Positions 58,502 through 64,000 of a stretch of DNA of 64,000 nt are shown piece by piece. This DNA comes from Toxonevra muliebris (taxonomy: Eukaryota; Arthropoda; Insecta; Diptera; Pallopteridae). The stretch's first letter is position 1; each line of letters begins with the position of its first letter. The stretch is from the NCBI GenBank assembly GCA_963691655.1, contig OY829329.1:8198708-8262707 (forward strand), written 5' to 3'. Both the position numbers and the translations under genes were made by a program. A model generated the notes under the pieces. It ran no database searches, was not told where the DNA came from, and saw nothing but the letters and a program-made list of their open reading frames with translations.

Positions 58502-58536
58502 CAAGTACGACGAGTTTCTTAGCCTCGTCGTACTTG
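58502..58536. other. Perfect 13-bp stem, 9-nt loop inverted repeat
   Basis: CAAGTACGACGAG (58502-58514) is exactly complementary to CTCGTCGTACTTG (58524-58536). It is followed by GCAACACTG. No RNA gene is evident; it may be a decayed element end. Confidence 0.85.
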
Positions 58537-58595
58537 GCAACACTGAAAATCAAAAAAATGGCAGCTGATTTGGCATAGTATTGCGATATTTCATT

Positions 58596-58640
58596 TTAAC
58601 CCAGTAATGCCTAGCGGTGCCATATGGCACCTTGTCGCTG
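58596..58640 (+). repeat. TTAACCC terminus with a 16-bp palindrome
   Basis: TTAACCCAGTAATGCCTAG is followed at 58616-58631 by GGTGCCATATGGCACC, a perfect palindrome. The end resembles that at 24549. No partner GGGTTAA was found within the next kilobase. Confidence 0.5.
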
Positions 58641-58879
58641 AGCCGTTCCTGAGCCAGGTTCAAAAACAATTTTTCTCTCAAGTTACTTTCTTGATCTATC
58701 TACTTTGGTTCCTGCTCGTCCTTGTCAACATAGGGACAAGGAAACGTTAAGCTTCGGAGAAAAAGTAAGTAAAATTTCCACTGTCAAGAGATTCGGGGTG
58801 CCATTCTTTATGGATTCCGGTGTAACCTCAAGCCTGTGGAAATATTTAATGATTGCCTAATCGCTTATGGAGAGAATTT

Positions 58880-59515
58880 AATGTGCCATTTCTTATGAAT
58901 GACCGTCTCGAAGTGGTTTTGGAGATTCCTGACCTCATGTTTTTCTATGGAAGTCCAATCTCGTAAAGTTCACCGAAAACCTTCGACTGATGACATAAGT
59001 GAGGCTCTGGTGAAACCCAAAATCGATGAAGATCCAAGATTAAGTCAAGAAAATGATTTGCTGAAGAACTGCTGCTGGGCTTGAATGCCATGATTGTATC
59101 GCGAAATATTTAGGAATCATCTTGAACACACGAAGAAATCAGCAGGAAGATCAAAAATAGGTGCATGTGCGTTAAGTCCAATATTTTCGTCAAAAATTTT
59201 AGAAAATGGAGAGTCCAGTACATTCAATAAAATTATAACAGATGATGAAGCTTGATTCTTTAAGTACCAGTTCCAGAAACCAAGCAATAGCCGATGGAGT
59301 GAAGCCCAGAAGGTGCTAATCCACCCATTAAAACCAAGGAGCAGAGAAAACAAAAAATTGTTGCAGTTATTCCTCAGAAAACTGAACAGACGTTAACTGC
59401 TAAATGGTATGCTGAAATTAGTTTAACACAAGTTTTCGAAAACTTGTTGGGAAACCAGAAAAAAAAATGAACTGCGCCGCTACTTTTTGTATCATGATAA
59501 CGCCTCAGCTTACTT
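58880..59515 (+). pseudogene. Mariner transposase relic
   Basis: The frame 58899-59084 gives KPSTDDISEALVKPKIDEDP followed by RLS, matching the segment after the first helix-turn-helix in mariner transposases. A shifted frame continues GLNAMIVSRNI. Further on, QKPSNSRWSEAQK, then TLTAKWYAEISLTQVFENL, and finally LRRYFLYHDNASA, where the HDN aspartate is the second catalytic residue. The reading breaks at least five times. The C-terminal third, including the third catalytic residue, is cut off where the LINE at 59517 begins. No inverted repeats were recognised. Confidence 0.65.
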
Positions 59516-59516
59516 A

Positions 59517-61270
59517 ATTACTTACTAACTTAGCTGGCTCAACAACCGATGATCGGTCTTGGGCGCCTTTATAAGGCTTCGTCAGTCGCTTCTGCTATCC
59601 GCGCACCGGCGTAAGGCCAAGTGCAGTCAGGCCCCCTGTACGTGGTCCTTCCAATGGAGATTAGTTCGTCCTCTTCTGCGCGTTCCACCTTCATGGCTCT
59701 AATAAAACACCCTTCTAGCCGAAGCACTTTCTTCTATTCGCTCAACATGACCAAGCCAGAGAAGCCGCTGGATGTTTATGCGCTGTCGGCGTACAGCTCA
59801 TGGTCCTATCTCATACGATATACGACGTCCACGCACACTAGACCATAGATTTTGTAGAGTATCTTCCTCTCGAAAGCTCCCAACAGCCTGTCATCGTTGG
59901 TGGTCAATGTCCACGTCTCAGCGCCATACATTAGAACGGGAAGTATGAGGGACTTGAAAAGCATTATTTTTGTACGTCGAAAGAGGACTCGGCTTCTCAA
60001 TTGCCTGCTGAGATCGTTAGTAACACCTGTTGGCAAGAGGTATTTTCTACGCTTGATTTGAAGGCTGATTATTAGAGTTGATGCTGGATCCAAGATAAAT
60101 GAAATCCTTGATGACTTCGAATTTGTAATTGTCAACAGTGACATTTTGTCCAAGACGCCGTGACTTTCCCGGTTCACCACTAGACTACACTAGTTGAAGA
60201 ATGCTGGCCTGACTACTAACGAGTTGGTGCCAATGCTGTCAATATCATCAGCGTATGCCAGCAGCATGATACTCTTGTAAAAGATAGTGCCAGAGATGTC
60301 GATGTTCGTAGCTCGAATTATTTTCTCCAGCATTAGATTAAAGAAGTCGCACGATAAAGAATCACCTTGTCTGAAACCTCAAATGGCGCGGAGAGTTCAG
60401 TCATAATTTTCACTGTGCTGGTGGAGTCGGTCAGTGTGGTTTTGCAAAGACGAATGAGCTTTACAGGGATACCAAAACCAGACATTGCGGCGTACAGGTG
60501 ATCTCTAATTGTGCTGTCGAAGGCGGCTTCATAATCGACGAATAGATAGTGTGTGTCAATTTGTTTTTCTTGGATCTTTTCCAAGATTTGGCGTTGGGTG
60601 AATATCTGGTCGATGGTGGATTTACCAGGGCTGAAGCCACATTGATAAGGTTCAATTAGTTTATTGACGATGGGCTTCAGTCTTTCACTCTGTATGCTCG
60701 ATAGAATCTTATAGCCGATGTTAAGAAGAGTTAGCCCAATGTAGTTGGCGCTAATCGCGTGATCACTTTTCTAATAGATTGGACAGAGTACGCTGAGGTT
60801 AGAATCACTGGGCATGCTTTCATCCGATATCCATATTTCATTTCATCCATATTTTGCATAAAAGCTCGTGCTCGTTTTGTGACCTCTTCGCGTCCGGTCT
60901 TAAATAACTCAGCAGGCAGGCCATCTGCACACGCAGCCTTATTGTCAGATGCAGCAGGCAGCAGAGCGATGGCTGACCTCGTCATAATCGGGCGGCTGTA
61001 CTTTAACGCCGTCAGTGATTGGGGTTTCCAGAATTGTTGCCGTTATCACCATTCAGCAGCTGCGAGAAGTGTTTCCACCATAACATCATTTCCGTTTTTG
61101 TCATTGCAGGAAGAGGCGCCGATCTTTAAACCGTTAGTCAGGTGTCTTATTTTCTCGAAGAATTTTCGTACCTCATTTTTGTCTACAAAAATCTCGATAT
61201 CGTCTCGTTTCTTGCGCCTATAAATACGTTTCTCCTCAGCCTCAGCTCACACTGCTGAAGAAACGAACAA
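59517..61270 (-). pseudogene. Antisense 5'-truncated LINE: reverse transcriptase relic
   Basis: Read on the minus strand from 61270: RRIYRRKKRDDIEIFVDKNE, then ACADGLPAELFKTGREEVTK (the AxGxDG-type motif), CGFSPGKSTIDQIF near 60610-60650, and THYLFVDYEAAFDSTIRD (motif A) near 60535. LAYADDI follows, with the catalytic YADD intact at 60244-60255. LSRQLRSRVLFRRTKIMLFK and then ILPVLMYGAETWTLT form the thumb and post-RT region. Several frameshifts separate these. The endonuclease domain is absent and the left edge adjoins the mariner relic, as expected for 5'-truncated insertion. I do not assign a clade. Confidence 0.8.
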
Positions 61271-61857
61271 CTTCATTGCGCTACCCAGACCTAGCGCTGT
61301 TAGAAGGTTATAAAATATATTGGGAGAAAAGGAAATAAAAATTTCTTGATCTCTTTCCAGATAATCCTCACTGAACCTTGTAAAGGATATGTAGATTTTA
61401 AAAGAAAAAAGCTCAAAGTAAGTAAAAAAGTTGATATCTTCATTTACATATTTAATCTTAACAAATTGTCGAAAGCCTAGGCATGATGAGAAGATTTCAA
61501 AAGTTTAATGGATTTTGAAAGTTTTTAAACCAAAAAAAAAAAAAAAAAGCAACAAAAATCATTGCAACAATAGCATAAATTATTTTCGCATTTGTCTCCC
61601 AAGGAAAAATAATGACTAGCTCCCAAGCTTTAATTTCAAAAACTATGTACTTTCACAATTGAGCGGCTTAAGGAGTTTATGTTGTTGTTGTTGTTGCAAC
61701 TGCTAGATGGCGATGCTGTTGTTGCTCCCATAACATGCAATTAAAGCAATTTAACAAAACGACGAAATTAAAGTGCACAACATTTTTGACATCATCATGA
61801 TTGCCCCCACATGCCCTTGCCTAGTTTACTAAATACTATAGTGCATAGCTCTATGTA

Positions 61858-61900
<43 letters not shown>

Positions 61901-63540
61901 AAGTATTTACTCTTTGCATGTACGAGTACCTTGTTGTTTTGCTTTTTGTTTTCTTGTTGTTGTTGCAAGCACCATGAAATTTTCCTCTCAACTTCTACGC
62001 CAAAGTGGATTCAGTTAGTTTTGGTTGAAGGTATTTTAAGAAGATTTTGTTAGGATAAAATACAAATGCAACACGGGGAGAGAAATGAAAACGATGAAAG
62101 AAAAATATTGTAACCACGATTTTTGCTTTTGGGGGGAAAAAGCGTGCATAAAATGTTATACAATTTCCATTTCATCTTTGACCAATTTAGGAGGTGGGAG
62201 AGTAAGTTACAGTTGCATTGCTACAAAAACAAAAGTAAAAAATTGCTGCAGAAGGAAGCGTGTCAGCGTGCTGAGAGTTTAGTTGAAAGTCACTTACTGA
62301 GATGACAACTACAACAACAGCAACAACAAGAAAAACAACAAGAAAAACAACTCTAGCTACGTTGACGTTGTTGTTGATGGCGATGATGACAAGCGCTTTT
62401 TGCTACGCTACAACAAAGAGCACGTTATTGTTGTTGGTGTTTTTTTTTTTTTGTTTGCTTACTGCAAACGCGTGGGTTCATTAAAAAGCTAATAGAGCGT
62501 CTCCTTCAAAAAGGAAACAATACTTTTTGCACTTTTCTGTTCTACCTTTCTCCCTCTCTCCTTCCCGAGCCAATGCAGTATAATTTGAATATTCCTTGTT
62601 GTTCTTGTATTTACCATAACGCTTATAATGTTTTTGTTTTTTTTTGTTTGTTTTTTTCTTATTGTTGTTGCATTAAATTAATGTGAATTTCGCTTTTATG
62701 CTTCATGATGCTTTTGTTTTTAAGTTTTCTTTCTATGCTCAAAGTTATAAAAAGGATGGATGCTTTTTGGTGCAAAAGACACACACACACACTCTTCCCT
62801 TTGCCAAAGCGAATTCGCGTGTGACAACAACTCAAAAAGCCATGACAAACAACAACAACAATCACTACAACAAAAACATCTGTAAGCACATCCGAAACAC
62901 TTAAGCAAAGCAAAATCCTTTGTGCGTTTTGCATTTGAGTTGCGTTCACACCAAAGAAACATGCAGCGCGAACATCTCATGCTGGAATTGCTATAGCTAC
63001 AGCTACTACAGTTGGTGACGTTTTGTTCTTTATTCAGAAAACTCAAAAAAAAAACAAAAAAATAAATAAAGCAAAGCTATACATGAGCCTTTGAAGTCCT
63101 CTGATGAGCATCACACATATACTTACACGCGCACGCAAATGCACACACACACACATAGATCATAAAAAAAAGCACTCAAGTTATCTTTATTGGTATATGT
63201 AACTGGTCTATGTATGCATGTATATGTTCTTGGGTGTGTGCGCGCGCCTTTGAGTGTGTAAACTCTAAAGCGCTTTATGACAGTGAGTGTCGCAGCGTTG
63301 CCATATTTGAGAAAAAATTAAGAACTTGTTTAATGCTTGTGCCAGTAGTTTTATTAATTACTTTTGAATTACTATAAGCCGTTATAAAATTCTCATGAGT
63401 TATGAACCCAGTCGGATAAGAGATGGAGATCAACAGTTTTGGTGCGATCGAAAATAAACGAGTTATTCAAACTGTTATTATAATATAGGGAAACTAAGCT
63501 CAGATGCATTCTAATTTTATCTCTTTGTACCGAATATTGA
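61271..63540. other. Non-coding DNA with microsatellites
   Basis: I see no gene. GTGTGT at about 61864-61896, TTGTTGTTG near 61680-61697, CAACAACA near 62308-62350, ACACACAC near 62781-62794 and 63141-63154, and A and T runs are present. Frames at 62302-62484 and 62659-63046 follow these repeats. Confidence 0.6.
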
Positions 63541-63544
63541 GTGA

Positions 63545-64000
63545 GATTGATTACATTGTACAACAAAATGATACTTTAAATAGTACCGGAGATGTGACAC
63601 TGTTTTTCTTAGGTATTTTGGGTCGCTGTTCACTAATCTGTAAAAATTTTTAGGGTCAGGTTTCGTTTGGTTTTTGAAAATTTGATAAGGTTCAAGGATC
63701 AAAATTTTTTTTTCTGTTTATTTTTGCTTTTCTATACTAAATATGCCATTTTAAGAATTTTAGATGAAAAAAACAAATTTAATAAAATTTTAATTTGATG
63801 AGGGTGGGAGTCATGGCTGAAATTTTTTTTCTTTTTATTTTTGCTTTTCTATACGAATTATGCCATTTTAGGAGTTTTAAATTTAAATTTTTCGATGTCT
63901 TCGTTATGAAAATTTCATAAGGTTTAAGGATCAAAATTTTTTTTTCTGTTTATTTTTGTTTTTCTATACGAATTATGCAATTTTAGGAGTTTTGGATTTA
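63545..64000 (+). repeat. About 116-121-bp tandem repeat continuing past the window
   Basis: TCTGTTTATTTTTGCTTTTC or a variant, followed by TATACGAATTATGCCATTTT and AGGAGTTTT, recurs near 63712, 63832 and 63949. The segment before it (63635-63690) is the dispersed repeat also seen near 6395-6465. The array is cut by the window end. Confidence 0.75.

Overview
The window is AT-rich, repeat-dominated eukaryotic nuclear DNA. I infer an insect, most likely a higher fly and plausibly a tephritid fruit fly. The reasons are Tc1/mariner relics of the DD41D (rosa-like) and DD37E types, several dead non-LTR reverse transcriptases of kinds common in flies, a tRNA-derived SINE, a mini-me/HINE-like element, and abundant CAG/CAA and GT microsatellites. 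I see no convincing host exon, rRNA, true tRNA, CRISPR array or bacterial-type gene. It reads as a large intron or an intergenic, perhaps heterochromatin-like, block.

Layout. 1-8.1 kb: a hairpin-bearing tandem repeat, a 133-bp repeat carrying GTGGGCGTGG boxes, a broken R1/LOA-like LINE split by a minisatellite, and a DD41D mariner relic. 8.1-21 kb: two long arrays of degenerate CAGACCAAAA units. Between them lie a 120-bp repeat with GCCAT (PHO/YY1-like) motifs, a LINE C-terminus with an RNase H-like piece, a 246-bp TTAACCC repeat, a CGCGAC array between direct duplications, and a 142-bp repeat that again carries GTGGGCGTGG boxes. 21-33 kb: a 51-bp higher-order array, an 830-bp ATTAC/AGTAC pentanucleotide block, and a 3-kb TTTTGGTCTGAA array carrying an inserted SINE. 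33-46 kb: a terminal-inverted-repeat (TIR) element with a Myb/SANT-like fragment and a nested mini-me-like element, a 152-bp higher-order repeat, a 2.2-kb array element bounded by CAGTGGYGG termini, and a 38-39-bp satellite whose unit holds two palindromes. 46-64 kb: a LINE fragment, a DD37E element with TA target duplications, a second CAGTGGCGG-bounded array, an array enclosed by TTAACCC...GGGTTAA ends, a mariner relic abutting an antisense 5'-truncated LINE, and a terminal tandem repeat.

The unifying observation is that eight separate tracts, about 12 kb or nearly a fifth of the window, are the same degenerate 10-14-bp repeat (TTTTGGTCTGAA and its complement). Several sit inside elements with recognisable transposon-like ends. 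This suggests a non-autonomous element family that spreads by transposition and then grows internally by repeat expansion. All protein-coding relics are broken by stops or frameshifts. Everything here comes from reading the sequence by eye; no alignment or database search was run.
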